Below are positions 34,389 to 43,115 of a DNA stretch of 56,356 nucleotides, one piece after another (the stretch's first letter is position 1; every line of letters starts with the position of its first letter). This DNA comes from Methanobacterium sp. Lineage in GTDB: Archaea > Methanobacteriota > Methanobacteria > Methanobacteriales > Methanobacteriaceae. Position numbers and translations under genes: made by a program. A model generated the notes under the pieces. It searched no databases, was not told the origin of the DNA, and saw nothing but the letters and a program-made list of their open reading frames with translations. The DNA is taken from the NCBI GenBank assembly GCA_019084405.1, contig JAHRFX010000006.1, positions 1-56,356 of the forward strand. Reading direction: 5' to 3'.

Positions 34389-34454
34389 TAAATCACCAAA
34401 AAATGTTAATACTCATATAAGTAAGTACTTTTTGATTTAATTATTTTAATTAAG

Positions 34455-34462
34455 TTTTTATA
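34455..34462 (-). promoter_or_regulatory. TATA box of mtd
   Basis: TATAAAAA on the minus strand, 67 bases before the mtd start, the best TATA match in the 163-bp gap between mtd and the C39-like gene. Confidence 0.5.
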
Positions 34463-34551
34463 TGATGACCATTCCGGGATAGGCCTTATATATTTTATCA
34501 TAAAAACACGGTTTTTAGGTGAATATTCTCAAACCTTAAATGGTGTATGGA

Positions 34552-34965
34552 CTACTTAACCACCAAAGCATTGCCACTATACATCCGGATAAATGTATCT
34601 TTATTGATTTCAATTTCACCCAGGGAAGGGTCGGCTAAGAACACTTTATTCCGACTTATTTTTCTTATCACGCTATAATGGGCGGAGCCATTTATTTTAA
34701 TAAAAACTATGTTATGTGGCTGGAGATTATCCAGTCCCAGACGCATTCCAACCGCCTCCATGCCTTTTTTTCGGGCTGCCTGAATCAATCCATACATGCT
34801 GGTTCCACTTTCATCAGTACCAGCCATCTTTGCAATTTCCATTTCAGTACAAGGTACACCCTGGGCCTTAATCACCGTGGCCAGTGCAGCCGGGCCGCAG
34901 TTGTAGGTGGTGCTTTGTTTTACAATATTTTGTTTAAGGAGTTCCTCTAATTTAATACTAATCAC
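34552..34965 (-). CDS. Peptidase C39-like cysteine protease domain protein
   Basis: A 137-residue stand-alone C39-like domain. The catalytic triad order fits the papain-like C39 family: Cys in TYNCGPAAL with the preceding Gln (KQSTTYNCG), His in GSAHYSVI, and Asp in FLADPSLG. C39 domains normally process double-glycine leader peptides as part of an ABC exporter, but no transporter is fused or adjacent here, and no signal peptide is seen. Its substrate is unknown. The GTG at 34965 overlaps the ribosome binding site GAGGTGA; ATT 34956 sits at the proper distance and may be the true start. Confidence 0.75.
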   Translation of the reverse strand: MISIKLEELLKQNIVKQSTTYNCGPAALATVIKAQGVPCTEMEIAKMAGTDESGTSMYGLIQAARKKGMEAVGMRLGLDNLQPHNIVFIKINGSAHYSVIRKISRNKVFLADPSLGEIEINKDTFIRMYSGNALVVK

Positions 34966-35078
34966 CTCAAATAGTAATAATAGAAAATAGAGTAAACTAC
35001 TATTTAATATTAATTATTCTAAAATTATTACAAAAATTTAAAGGTAAAAAAAGTCCTGGTAATTAAAAAACATTATTT

Positions 35079-36149
35079 TTATCTAAACTTAGAACGGGCC
35101 TTCCCTATCTTATTAAAAGTAGACCATCCTGATTTAGAAGTCCCTTCCACCCTGAAATTATTAACCAGATTGACAAATTTATCTACAGCTACTTCTGCAT
35201 CTTTAATCAGGTTTTTAGATTGTGGTTTATCCACAGTAGATAAAGTGTGAGGTATATCATCTATATCCACCACCGGAATTCCCATATCCCGGGCCAGATC
35301 CACACTGGAGTGCTCATGGTGGAAACCCTTTATTTTGATAGAGGAAACCTCTAAAACCCCTGCTTCCAGGGTGATGCCCATACCCGCCCCATATACCATA
35401 GCCTGGCAGGATTTCATAATGGAGGGTAAATCCACAAATCCATCCACCACTTTAATTAAAGGGGACTTGACCATTTTTCTTACCTGTAGCGAATTAAAGC
35501 GAAAGGGAACAATTAATACGGGTTTTTCTAATGATTCCATGGTTTTTATAAGCCCTGGGATATCGCTTCCTTTTAAATCCCCCCCTAAGGCAAGTAAGAT
35601 AAAATCATCCATGTGGTAAGTATTTTTAACATCTTCTGAGTTTTTTAAAGTCATCTGATTAATGTAAGAGGCCAGCGGGTATCCTCCAATATTTTCAATA
35701 TTTTTAAGGAGGTAGTTATCTTCCAGGTATTTCTTATACTTATTAGAAGGGGCGGTGACCTGGTTAGCAAAGGCAATCATTTCTATAGGGTTGTATATAT
35801 CCTGTTCCAGGTGTAGAACTGGTATTCTTAAAATATTAGCAGCAGATATTCCCTTTCTAACATCCCCCGCATTGCCACAGGTTAAAATAAGGTCAATATT
35901 TTTCCCTTTTAAGGCCTTTACTGCCTTTAAAGTGTCCCCGGCTACCAGATATGCGATATGGGTTCGGGATCTTTTTTGGAGTGAATTGCCCCGGCCACTC
36001 CCTATGGGATAAATCTGGCTGCAAAATGGCTTTAAAATTTCAGCTGCTCCGGGACCATGACTTAAACCCAGGCATTCAACTTCCAGTTTTTCTAAAATAG
36101 GGGCCAGGGTCCGGGCAGGAGCAGCTTCAGCAGCCACTGCTATTTTCAT
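35079..36149 (-). CDS. GT-B fold glycosyltransferase-like protein (MurG/epimerase-like)
   Basis: A 356-residue protein with two Rossmann-like halves of the GT-B superfamily that includes MurG and UDP-GlcNAc 2-epimerase. Visible points are the GLSHGPGAAEIL loop, TCGNAGDVRKGISAA with a MurG-like substrate pocket, FILLALGGDLKGSD at the start of the second half, and QAMVYGAGMGITLEA near the sugar-nucleotide site. A role in wall or glycan assembly is suggested by the polymerase-like gene immediately upstream, which overlaps it by four bases. Family membership is moderately sure; donor and acceptor are not readable. Confidence 0.6.
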   Translation of the reverse strand: MKIAVAAEAAPARTLAPILEKLEVECLGLSHGPGAAEILKPFCSQIYPIGSGRGNSLQKRSRTHIAYLVAGDTLKAVKALKGKNIDLILTCGNAGDVRKGISAANILRIPVLHLEQDIYNPIEMIAFANQVTAPSNKYKKYLEDNYLLKNIENIGGYPLASYINQMTLKNSEDVKNTYHMDDFILLALGGDLKGSDIPGLIKTMESLEKPVLIVPFRFNSLQVRKMVKSPLIKVVDGFVDLPSIMKSCQAMVYGAGMGITLEAGVLEVSSIKIKGFHHEHSSVDLARDMGIPVVDIDDIPHTLSTVDKPQSKNLIKDAEVAVDKFVNLVNNFRVEGTSKSGWSTFNKIGKARSKFR

Positions 36150-37312
36150 AAATTATCCCCGGAAGTTTTTTCAAGAAAATGATCTTTACGATTGTAGGCA
36201 AAAATAAGATATATCATCAGCCCCAGGGCCATTAAAAAGAATATCCATACCACCAAATCTGTGGGTCCGGTCTCAATCCAGACCAGGGTCTGGGCCATCA
36301 GGATCCCATAGAATGCGGTGAAGATTCCTTTTTTATATTTTTGCAGGGTGTGCATAATTTTTAATATTCCACCTAAAAGAAACATCTGCAGGGCCAGGGC
36401 CAGATTTCCATAGTCCAGTAAGGCCGGTCCAAAGATGGTAGATGTGGTGGAGTGCCGGTAACCCAGCACCACTTCCCCTACCAGGGCCCGGGGATCTGCA
36501 GCCTGGAAGTAACCAGTAAGAGTGTAATAAAATACTGACCCTTGAGTGGAACCTTTAAGAGGTAAAAGCTGGTCAAATACGCTTAAAGTATAACCTGCCC
36601 GGTAAAAAAATAGTTCCAAAGGATTTAAAGTCCATTGTTGCCATTCAATTGCCTGGACCGCCACATAACCCACCAGGAGACCCGAAATTAATAGAAATGC
36701 GGCAAATAACAGGATATGGGTGGCCTGGAATTTACGGGTGTAGTAGAGGGTAATAAATGATGATAATAAAATGACAATGGGAGTGGTGCGATAACCAGTA
36801 AGGGCAAATAAAAATATTCCCAACCCCAGTAAAAGGTAATATGATTTTTTAGGGTAAATAGCCAGTAACATATTAATTCCAGGTAGAAATAAGACATAAG
36901 ATAAAAGCCACACCCTGGTAACGGAACTGGCCTTTAAGTATCCACTTAAAATGGGAATACCTCCAGAAGAATAAATGTTCCAGAATTGAAAGATTAATCC
37001 TATTACAACCACCAGGAGGAGTACCTTCTCACCAGGATACTTCTTAATGGTTAATTCTTTCGACTTTTCTAAAAACTCCTTAAATCCCCTATATTTAAAA
37101 CCATTATAAATAATAAAAGGTAGTAGAATGCCCAGTAGATAGAATAGAGACCCATATAAGAAATAGAAATAAACATTATTAGAAGGTGGTTCCAGGCCCT
37201 GGATCTGGTAATTAAAGGCAGTTAAAGCCAGTAAAAGGTACAGTGCTATCCCCACCAGAACCAGATAAGGGGAGAAGATATCTATTTTGTTAAAAGTGGA
37301 TTTTAGATTCAT
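36146..37312 (-). CDS. Oligosaccharide repeat unit polymerase-like membrane protein
   Basis: A 388-residue polytopic membrane protein with about ten helices and a large loop near residues 235-290 (SVFDQLLPLKGSTQGSVFYY, FGPALLDYGNLALAL), as in archaeal Wzy-type oligosaccharide repeat unit polymerases. GYRTTPIVILLSSF is a conserved piece of this group. It probably joins lipid-linked oligosaccharide units outside the membrane. It shares a four-base overlap with the GT-B gene downstream and starts 47 bp after cfbB, so all three may share a transcript. Confidence 0.65.
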   Translation of the reverse strand: MNLKSTFNKIDIFSPYLVLVGIALYLLLALTAFNYQIQGLEPPSNNVYFYFLYGSLFYLLGILLPFIIYNGFKYRGFKEFLEKSKELTIKKYPGEKVLLLVVVIGLIFQFWNIYSSGGIPILSGYLKASSVTRVWLLSYVLFLPGINMLLAIYPKKSYYLLLGLGIFLFALTGYRTTPIVILLSSFITLYYTRKFQATHILLFAAFLLISGLLVGYVAVQAIEWQQWTLNPLELFFYRAGYTLSVFDQLLPLKGSTQGSVFYYTLTGYFQAADPRALVGEVVLGYRHSTTSTIFGPALLDYGNLALALQMFLLGGILKIMHTLQKYKKGIFTAFYGILMAQTLVWIETGPTDLVVWIFFLMALGLMIYLIFAYNRKDHFLEKTSGDNL

Positions 37313-37359
37313 TTAATCGCATCTTATAATAATTATTTAGAAACCAGATTATAACTTAT

Positions 37360-38706
37360 TTAAAGTTCAGCAGCATTTCGGGTGAAGTTAGATGCAAATC
37401 CTGGACAGGCCGCGGCATGAGTATGCACATAACTGGCCAGGGCATTTTTATCAATTAAACCGTCTTTAGAGTTTGTTATTCCCTTTCCCCTTAATATTTC
37501 AAAGGCAAATCCTGATTCACCAGATAGTTTAATCCGGGAATAGTGGAATTCATGCCCCCGGAACACATCCCCTTTCTGGGTGATGATGTTATCTTTCTGA
37601 GCCTGGGCTATAACATAACTGAGTCCCTGTACATGAGAAGTCATCTCTGCCGGGTAAGGGAACACTCCACACATCTTATGCTGGTTAATGGAATCCATGA
37701 GGTACATTAATCCCCCGCATTCAGCGTAGATGGGTCGGTTTTCCTGGTGGAATTTTCGGATGGAATTCCGCATGGAATGGTTGGCCTCCAGTTCCCGGGA
37801 GAATATCTCAGGGTATCCTCCTCCAATGTAGATTGCATCCACATCTGGTAATTCCGGATCATGGTAAGGGCTAAAAGGCACTATGCGGGCATTATTATCC
37901 TGGAGTGATTCCAGGTTTTCCTGATAATAGAAGGTGAAGATTTCATCCAGGGCCACCCCGATTTTCACCCCCGGGCCCTTTTCTTTTTTCCAGAGTTCCT
38001 CCTGGTGAGAGGGTATTTTGCCGGCGTTTTTCATGATATCCTGCAGGGCATCCAGGTCTATATTTTCCTGCACCACCTGGCTCCATTTATCAATAAATAT
38101 CTTCAAATTTTCTCTTTCCACCGCCGGTACCAGTCCCAGGTGCCTTTGTTCCACCGTTAAATCTGGGCTGCGAGGGATGCCACCAATGACCCTGGTACAG
38201 GTAAGGGTTTCCACTGCTTCTTTGGCCTTTAGATAATGGCGTTTATTTTTAACCTGGTTTAAGATAACTCCCTCAATTTTAATAGAAGGGTCCAGGTTCT
38301 TAAATCCCAGTACCACTGCTGCTGCACTTTTAACCAGGCTGCGAGCATTCATAATAAGAACCACCGGCGCATTCAGGGCCTTGGCAATGGATGCCGTATT
38401 TCCCACATCTTCTATGGGGCTGATCCCCTCATAAAGACCCCGGACCCCTTCAATTATGCCTGCTTTAGAGTTAGAAGATTTTAATCCCTGGGTGAACGCT
38501 TTTCTTATCTGTCCTTCGGACATAAAAAATGAATCCAGGTTTCTGGATTTGTTTCCAGCAGCCAGGGTATGATAGGTGGGATCAATGTAATCCGGGCCCA
38601 CTTTAAAGGGCTGAATATTCATTTCTTCAGCTAATGCTTTCATTATTCCAGTGGAAATTGTAGTTTTCCCTACGGCACTTCCAGTACCGGCCAGCACTAT
38701 TCTCAT
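37360..38706 (-). CDS. cfbB: Ni-sirohydrochlorin a,c-diamide synthase (cobyrinate a,c-diamide synthase-like)
   Basis: A 448-residue amidase of the CobB/CfbB family. Residues 1-230 form an ATP-dependent dethiobiotin-synthetase-like domain with P-loop GTGSAVGKTTIS and the DYIDPTYH motif. Residues from 245 form a class I glutamine amidotransferase with IYIGGGYPEIF, catalytic Cys in YAECGGLMYL and a final YVHTHAAACP. It makes the a,c-diamide on Ni-sirohydrochlorin for coenzyme F430, needed by methyl-CoM reductase. The same fold amidates cobyrinate in B12 synthesis, so some dual use is possible. The wall-type genes downstream are an unusual context. ATG 38706 has a weak ribosome binding site. Confidence 0.85.
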   Translation of the reverse strand: MRIVLAGTGSAVGKTTISTGIMKALAEEMNIQPFKVGPDYIDPTYHTLAAGNKSRNLDSFFMSEGQIRKAFTQGLKSSNSKAGIIEGVRGLYEGISPIEDVGNTASIAKALNAPVVLIMNARSLVKSAAAVVLGFKNLDPSIKIEGVILNQVKNKRHYLKAKEAVETLTCTRVIGGIPRSPDLTVEQRHLGLVPAVERENLKIFIDKWSQVVQENIDLDALQDIMKNAGKIPSHQEELWKKEKGPGVKIGVALDEIFTFYYQENLESLQDNNARIVPFSPYHDPELPDVDAIYIGGGYPEIFSRELEANHSMRNSIRKFHQENRPIYAECGGLMYLMDSINQHKMCGVFPYPAEMTSHVQGLSYVIAQAQKDNIITQKGDVFRGHEFHYSRIKLSGESGFAFEILRGKGITNSKDGLIDKNALASYVHTHAAACPGFASNFTRNAAEL

Positions 38707-38830
38707 GGTTAATAATCATAGCCCATTTTATTTAAGATTTGGTTATTATAAAAAAATAAAATCCAGGAATAATACTTTTCACCTCCTGGGCAAAAGGAGT
38801 TATAAGGCCAGCAAAATAAAATATTAATTA

Positions 38831-39946
38831 ATGAATACCATGCGCAAGATGCAGGTCCTTAGTGATTCTGCCCAGTATGACCTCTGCGATTATGTGAATC
38901 ACCACACCAGTTCTTCAGCTAATCTACCAGGAATATACCACAGCACCGTCGGTTCAGGATGTAAAATACCTCTTTTTAAGGTTTTAATGACCAACAAATG
39001 CTGTAATGATTGTAAGTACTGTATCAATAACAGTAAAAGAAATTTCACCCGCATAGAGTTAACTCCCCGTGAGTTAACCCGGGTTTTTCTCAATTACTAT
39101 CAAAAAAAATACGTGGATGGTTTGTTTTTAAGTTCCGGGATTTCAGGAGATATAGATTCTTCCATGGAAAAGATGGTGGAGGTAGCCCGAATACTCCGCC
39201 GGGAACATGGATACCAGGACTACATCCACCTTAAGATCATTCCCGGAACCTCCCGGGACATAATTAAAAGGGCCATGGGCCTGGCTGATAGGGTGAGTGT
39301 TAATATTGAAGCAGCCACACCTTCCGGTCTATCTGAGATTAGCTCCACCAAGGATTATCATAAGGACATCCTCCGGCGCTTGAAGTGGATACGGTCTATA
39401 CATAAAAAAAATCTGGAGTGCGCCCCCTCTGGTCAGACCACCCAGCTTATTGTAGGGGCCAATGATGAAAGTGATGCAGATATTCTAAAAAGGGTGAAAT
39501 GGCTTTATGATAAGATGGATGTAAGGAGAAGTTATTTCAGTACATTCCAACCCTTAGAAGAAACCCCTCTGGAAAATAGACCAGGTGGTAATCCAATCCG
39601 TTCTTCAAGGCTTTATCAGGCGGATGCACTCCTGAATTCCTATAAATTTAAGGTGGATGAATTAATTTTCCAGGAAGATGGACTCCTGGATTCTACTTTA
39701 GACCCTAAATATAATGCGGCCATAAATATGGATATTTTTCCGGTGGAAGTTAACCAGGGGCCTTATCAGGATTTAATCCGGGTCCCAGGAATAGGCCCCT
39801 TATCTGCCCGGAGAATAATCTCCATTAGAAAAAAATATCCCTTTAAAAAATTAGAAGAATTAAAAAGAATCGGAGTGGTGGTGCACCGTGCAGAGCCCTT
39901 TATCAAACTGGAAGGAAATTACCAGTCCTCTCTGGATAGTTTCTAA
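38831..39946 (+). CDS. Radical SAM protein with C-terminal helix-hairpin-helix DNA-binding domain
   Basis: A 371-residue radical SAM protein. The cluster motif is CCNDCKYC, spacing C-x3-C-x2-C, followed by the SAM-binding area LSSGISGD. The last 60 residues form a helix-hairpin-helix pair (DLIRVPGIGPLSARRIISI) common in DNA repair proteins. This matches the family named putative DNA modification/repair radical SAM protein, often found next to a uracil-DNA glycosylase-like gene. No such gene lies beside it here. It is divergent from cfbB. The start may instead be ATG 38840 (MRKMQ). The reaction is unknown. Confidence 0.8.
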   Translation: MNTMRKMQVLSDSAQYDLCDYVNHHTSSSANLPGIYHSTVGSGCKIPLFKVLMTNKCCNDCKYCINNSKRNFTRIELTPRELTRVFLNYYQKKYVDGLFLSSGISGDIDSSMEKMVEVARILRREHGYQDYIHLKIIPGTSRDIIKRAMGLADRVSVNIEAATPSGLSEISSTKDYHKDILRRLKWIRSIHKKNLECAPSGQTTQLIVGANDESDADILKRVKWLYDKMDVRRSYFSTFQPLEETPLENRPGGNPIRSSRLYQADALLNSYKFKVDELIFQEDGLLDSTLDPKYNAAINMDIFPVEVNQGPYQDLIRVPGIGPLSARRIISIRKKYPFKKLEELKRIGVVVHRAEPFIKLEGNYQSSLDSF

Positions 39947-39994
39947 GGGTTTGAATAGTTTTTAGAGTCTGAATAGTTTCTAAAGGTAAATAAT

Positions 39995-40348
39995 TTATAT
40001 CTCTGAGAACATCTCCCAGATTTCCGGGTACTTCTCCTGGACTGCGTCTTCTATTAGCCTGGAGGCTTCTTTACTGATACTAAATTCTGGACGAGTTTTT
40101 TTAAGGTAACGTAGAACTGCTGCTGATCGGGCGGACCATAAAGTTATCCGTGGATTTTTTTTAACTTCCATGGTCACCACATTCAGGTTTGAATCATCAT
40201 CAGGACCCTGAGATACTTTTTTATCCTTTTTTTCAGGTTTTTCCTGAGGGGATAGTGCTTCACTTTCTGGTTTGTCCCTGGTTTTGGATTTAATTAAGGC
40301 CTCCAGCCCCATTCCCAACCCGGCATTTTTAGTTTTTTTCCGGGACAT
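39995..40348 (-). CDS. Small ParA-partner protein with ParB-like N-terminal motif
   Basis: A 117-residue protein encoded directly after parA, with TAATG overlap of one base. Residues 10-19 read GLGMGLEALI, which strongly resembles the N-terminal GLGRGLDALI motif by which ParB/Spo0J stimulates ParA ATPase. A Lys/Glu/Pro-rich linker follows, then a helical C-terminal part (residues 70-117, FSISKEASRLIEDAVQEKYP) resembling a small DNA-binding or dimerisation domain. The ParB CTPase and HTH domains are absent. It probably activates the ParA partner and links it to DNA. This is an inference from motif and position; the domain family is not recognised. Confidence 0.6.
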   Translation of the reverse strand: MSRKKTKNAGLGMGLEALIKSKTRDKPESEALSPQEKPEKKDKKVSQGPDDDSNLNVVTMEVKKNPRITLWSARSAAVLRYLKKTRPEFSISKEASRLIEDAVQEKYPEIWEMFSEI

Positions 40349-41121
40349 TATTCCTCCTCCCGTTTAAGAAGTTCCTGGGCCAGTTTCATATAAGAAATGG
40401 TACCACTACTCTCCTGGTCATAAAGTATGCAGGGTTTTCCATAACTGGGGGCCTCAGCTAAACGTACATTACGAGGTATGGTGGTTTTAAATATGTACTC
40501 CCTCTCACCAAAGAAGTTTTTAACCTCCTGGTGAACATCCCGACCCAACCGGGTCCGGGAATCATAAAGTGTCATTAAAATACCTTTAATAGGAGATGGA
40601 CTCTGCAAACGCTCTTCAATAAGATTCATGGTTTTAATTAAATCAGCCATTCCCTCCAAGGAATAGTACTCCGCCTGTATTGGTATAATAACACTATCAG
40701 AGGCCACCAGAGCATTCAAGGTTAGAATGCCCAGGGAGGGAGGTACATCAATCAGTATGTAGTCAAAAAGATCCTTCACCTCTTTTAAGGTCTCTTCTAA
40801 AATGGAATGATAGCCTATTTCTCTACTCAGTTCCACTTCCGCCCCAGAAAGGGCGATATTACTGGGTAAGATATAGAGACCCTCCACCATGGTGGGGAGT
40901 ATGGCCTCCGGGGTGGTGTCTTTACGGCTGAGAACCGTGTATATAGTTTTTTCCAGGTCCGCTTTTTGAATACCAAAACCGGTGGTGGCATTGCCCTGAG
41001 GGTCCATGTCAATTAGCAGTACCTTTTTATCTAACAGGGCCAGTGCAGTGGATAGATTCACCGCGGTGGTAGTTTTACCACAGCCCCCCTTTTGATTTAT
41101 TATTGAAATTATTTCTCCCAT
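40348..41121 (-). CDS. parA: ParA/Soj family partition ATPase
   Basis: A 257-residue deviant Walker ATPase. The signature KGGCGKTTTAVNLSTALA has both lysines needed for dimerisation, LIDMDPQGNAT is the Walker A', and ILIDVPPSLGILTLNAL is motif B. Length fits the short chromosomal Soj/ParA type with no N-terminal HTH. It moves or positions DNA cargo using an ATP-driven dimer on the nucleoid. Its partner overlaps downstream. GGGGAGGTATTTTTAG precedes ATG 41121. A long palindrome cluster about 45-100 bp upstream may be its operator or centromere-like site. Confidence 0.88.
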   Translation of the reverse strand: MGEIISIINQKGGCGKTTTAVNLSTALALLDKKVLLIDMDPQGNATTGFGIQKADLEKTIYTVLSRKDTTPEAILPTMVEGLYILPSNIALSGAEVELSREIGYHSILEETLKEVKDLFDYILIDVPPSLGILTLNALVASDSVIIPIQAEYYSLEGMADLIKTMNLIEERLQSPSPIKGILMTLYDSRTRLGRDVHQEVKNFFGEREYIFKTTIPRNVRLAEAPSYGKPCILYDQESSGTISYMKLAQELLKREEE

Positions 41122-41166
41122 CTAAAAATACCTCCCCTGTAATCAATTTATAGAATATATTTTTAA

Positions 41167-41215
41167 TTATAAGTTATAAGTTTTTTCTAATAACTTATAA
41201 GTTATAACTTATAAG
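41167..41215. repeat. Nested AAGTTATAACTT-type palindromes upstream of parA
   Basis: A 22-bp perfect palindrome (41194-41215) overlaps the 16-bp palindrome ATAACTTATAAGTTAT (41190-41205). A further half-unit, ATAAGTTATAAG, lies at 41169-41180. The 16-bp element is identical to that at 23908-23923. Repeated dyads next to a ParA gene can be a partition site or an operator. Neither can be proved from the sequence. No gene occurs in the 161-bp gap between thrS and parA. Confidence 0.7.
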
Positions 41216-41282
41216 AAGAATAATAGTAGATTAAGGTGACAAAATAAATAAAAAAAAGAGAATTTAATTCTTTAAAAAAGAA

Positions 41283-43115
41283 TCAAAATGCTATCCGTTG
41301 AGATATTAAAAGAGGAAGAGGTAGAGCCCGGAAAGGCATATTTTTAGTTTCCTCACGAACCATGACCACCAGACCATCCAGATCTGTGGTCTTTTTTTCC
41401 TGAGTTTCACGAATATTTATGGTGAGTTTACCACTTTCCACTTCATTATCACCAATAACCGCCACATAGGGAACCCATTCCTGGGCAGCATTCCGGATTT
41501 TTTTACCAACCCGTTCCCCCCGATCATCCACATCCACCCGTATATTCTGATCTTTTAATTTGCGGGCCACATCCAGAGCAAAGTCCAGATGATTTTCAGT
41601 TACGGGTAACACCCTTATCTGGGTGGGTGAAAGCCATACCGGAAGCATAGGGGCCTTTTCATTCATTTCAATAGCCGTCTTCTCCAGTAAACTACAAATT
41701 ACCCGTTCAATACTCCCGGTAGGACTACAGTGAATAATTATAGGGAATCCTTCCTCTTCGTTTTCTTCCAGATAGGTGATACCGAATCTCTCCCCACTTT
41801 CCACATCAATTTGTATGGTGGGATTTTCAATAGGTCTTCCCAGATAGTCCATAGCAGCAAAGTCCATTTTAGAAATCCAGTAATGTTTTCTCTCAGGTAA
41901 TATCTCCATTAAGACCGGTTTACCAATCTTACGGGCAGCCTGATGCATCCAATCCTGGTACTTATCATAGAAATCCGTGGTAGCCCGGAATATCACTTCA
42001 TAATTTACCTGTAAATCCACCCCGGTCTGCAGACACATATCAATCTGCCGGTCAAATTCCTCCAGAGATTGTTCCAGATCCCGGCATACTGTATGCAGAT
42101 CCGGCATGGTGAATCCTCTTAGTCTTTTTAATCCAACCACTTCACCTTTTTTCTCCATCCGGAAGCTGTAAGTGGATAGTTCATAAATTCTGGCCGGAAG
42201 GTTTTTCCAGGTCAAAAACGAATCCGATAAAACCCGGAAAGCACCGAAGCAGCAGGCATATCGTAACATTAACTCCTTCTTGTTATTTCCCATACGGTAC
42301 TGCCGCTCCCCAAATTTCTCAGCATGCACCCGAATGGCGTCATCAGCCAGGTCATACATAATAGGGGTCTCGACCGGCATGGCTCCTTCTTCTGTAACCA
42401 GGAGATATACATAGTCCGAGAGTAAATCCCGAATTAATCTACCCTTGGGATACCATCGGAGGTGTCCCACATCAGCTGAAGGTTCATAATCCGCCAAATT
42501 TTTCTCCCGCATGAGTTTTACATGAGGTGGTTCTTTTCCACTGGACTCGGTCTTTCCCAGTTCATACATGGTTAGTTTGCGCAGTTCCTCATTTTCAAAT
42601 TTGAAGTCCTCCGGGGGAGTGAGTTTACCTTCATCCAGGATGTACCATTGGGATTCTTCTTTTTCTTCTTCCTCTTTTTGTGAGGAAACCTTCTGGGTGG
42701 TGATGGTCCGGGATAATTCAGAAAGGGGATGGCCCTTACAGGATACTTCAAAAGATTTGTACCATCCAAAGGGTGCCCGGGCAACATTGTATCCGTTATT
42801 TTTTAATTCTTTTTCCATTTCCATTAATACTGATTTAGCAGTGTCTGGAGAGCTCAAAGAAGAACTTAAATGAGCATAGGGATATATTACTATGTTTTCA
42901 GCTTTTATTTTACTAAAAACATCTTCTATTTCTTTTACCACATTTTGCACAATTTCCTGTGGTTTTTCCTCGTCTTCTGCTTCTACCGCAGTGAAAACCA
43001 CCAGGGAATCGGTGAAGTATCCTTCCTTTTGATCTTCTCTAAGTTCCTCAGCAATTCGGGTTTTGTTTTTAGTTTGATACTTTAAATAATCAGAATGAAT
43101 TAACAGTACACGCAT
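41283..43115 (-). CDS. thrS: Threonyl-tRNA synthetase, archaeal type
   Basis: Charges tRNA-Thr in the cytoplasm. Residues 1-140 form the archaeal N-terminal editing domain related to D-Tyr-tRNA deacylase (MRVLLIHSDYLKYQTKNKT), which removes wrongly attached serine; this replaces the bacterial TGS-N2 domains. The class II catalytic core follows (motif 1 around IRDLLSDYVYLLVTEEGA, zinc Cys in RYACCFGAFRV, motif 3 toward the end of the core), then the anticodon-binding domain starting near LPVWLSPTQIRVLPV. Length 610 residues. AAGGTGATTGC precedes ATG 43115. It is transcribed on its own toward parA. Confidence 0.95.
   Translation of the reverse strand: MRVLLIHSDYLKYQTKNKTRIAEELREDQKEGYFTDSLVVFTAVEAEDEEKPQEIVQNVVKEIEDVFSKIKAENIVIYPYAHLSSSLSSPDTAKSVLMEMEKELKNNGYNVARAPFGWYKSFEVSCKGHPLSELSRTITTQKVSSQKEEEEKEESQWYILDEGKLTPPEDFKFENEELRKLTMYELGKTESSGKEPPHVKLMREKNLADYEPSADVGHLRWYPKGRLIRDLLSDYVYLLVTEEGAMPVETPIMYDLADDAIRVHAEKFGERQYRMGNNKKELMLRYACCFGAFRVLSDSFLTWKNLPARIYELSTYSFRMEKKGEVVGLKRLRGFTMPDLHTVCRDLEQSLEEFDRQIDMCLQTGVDLQVNYEVIFRATTDFYDKYQDWMHQAARKIGKPVLMEILPERKHYWISKMDFAAMDYLGRPIENPTIQIDVESGERFGITYLEENEEEGFPIIIHCSPTGSIERVICSLLEKTAIEMNEKAPMLPVWLSPTQIRVLPVTENHLDFALDVARKLKDQNIRVDVDDRGERVGKKIRNAAQEWVPYVAVIGDNEVESGKLTINIRETQEKKTTDLDGLVVMVREETKNMPFRALPLPLLISQRIAF

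Noticed and set aside
34455..34551. Small gene between mtd and the C39-like gene
   Set aside because: No frame with a ribosome binding site; only promoter-like AT-rich sequence.
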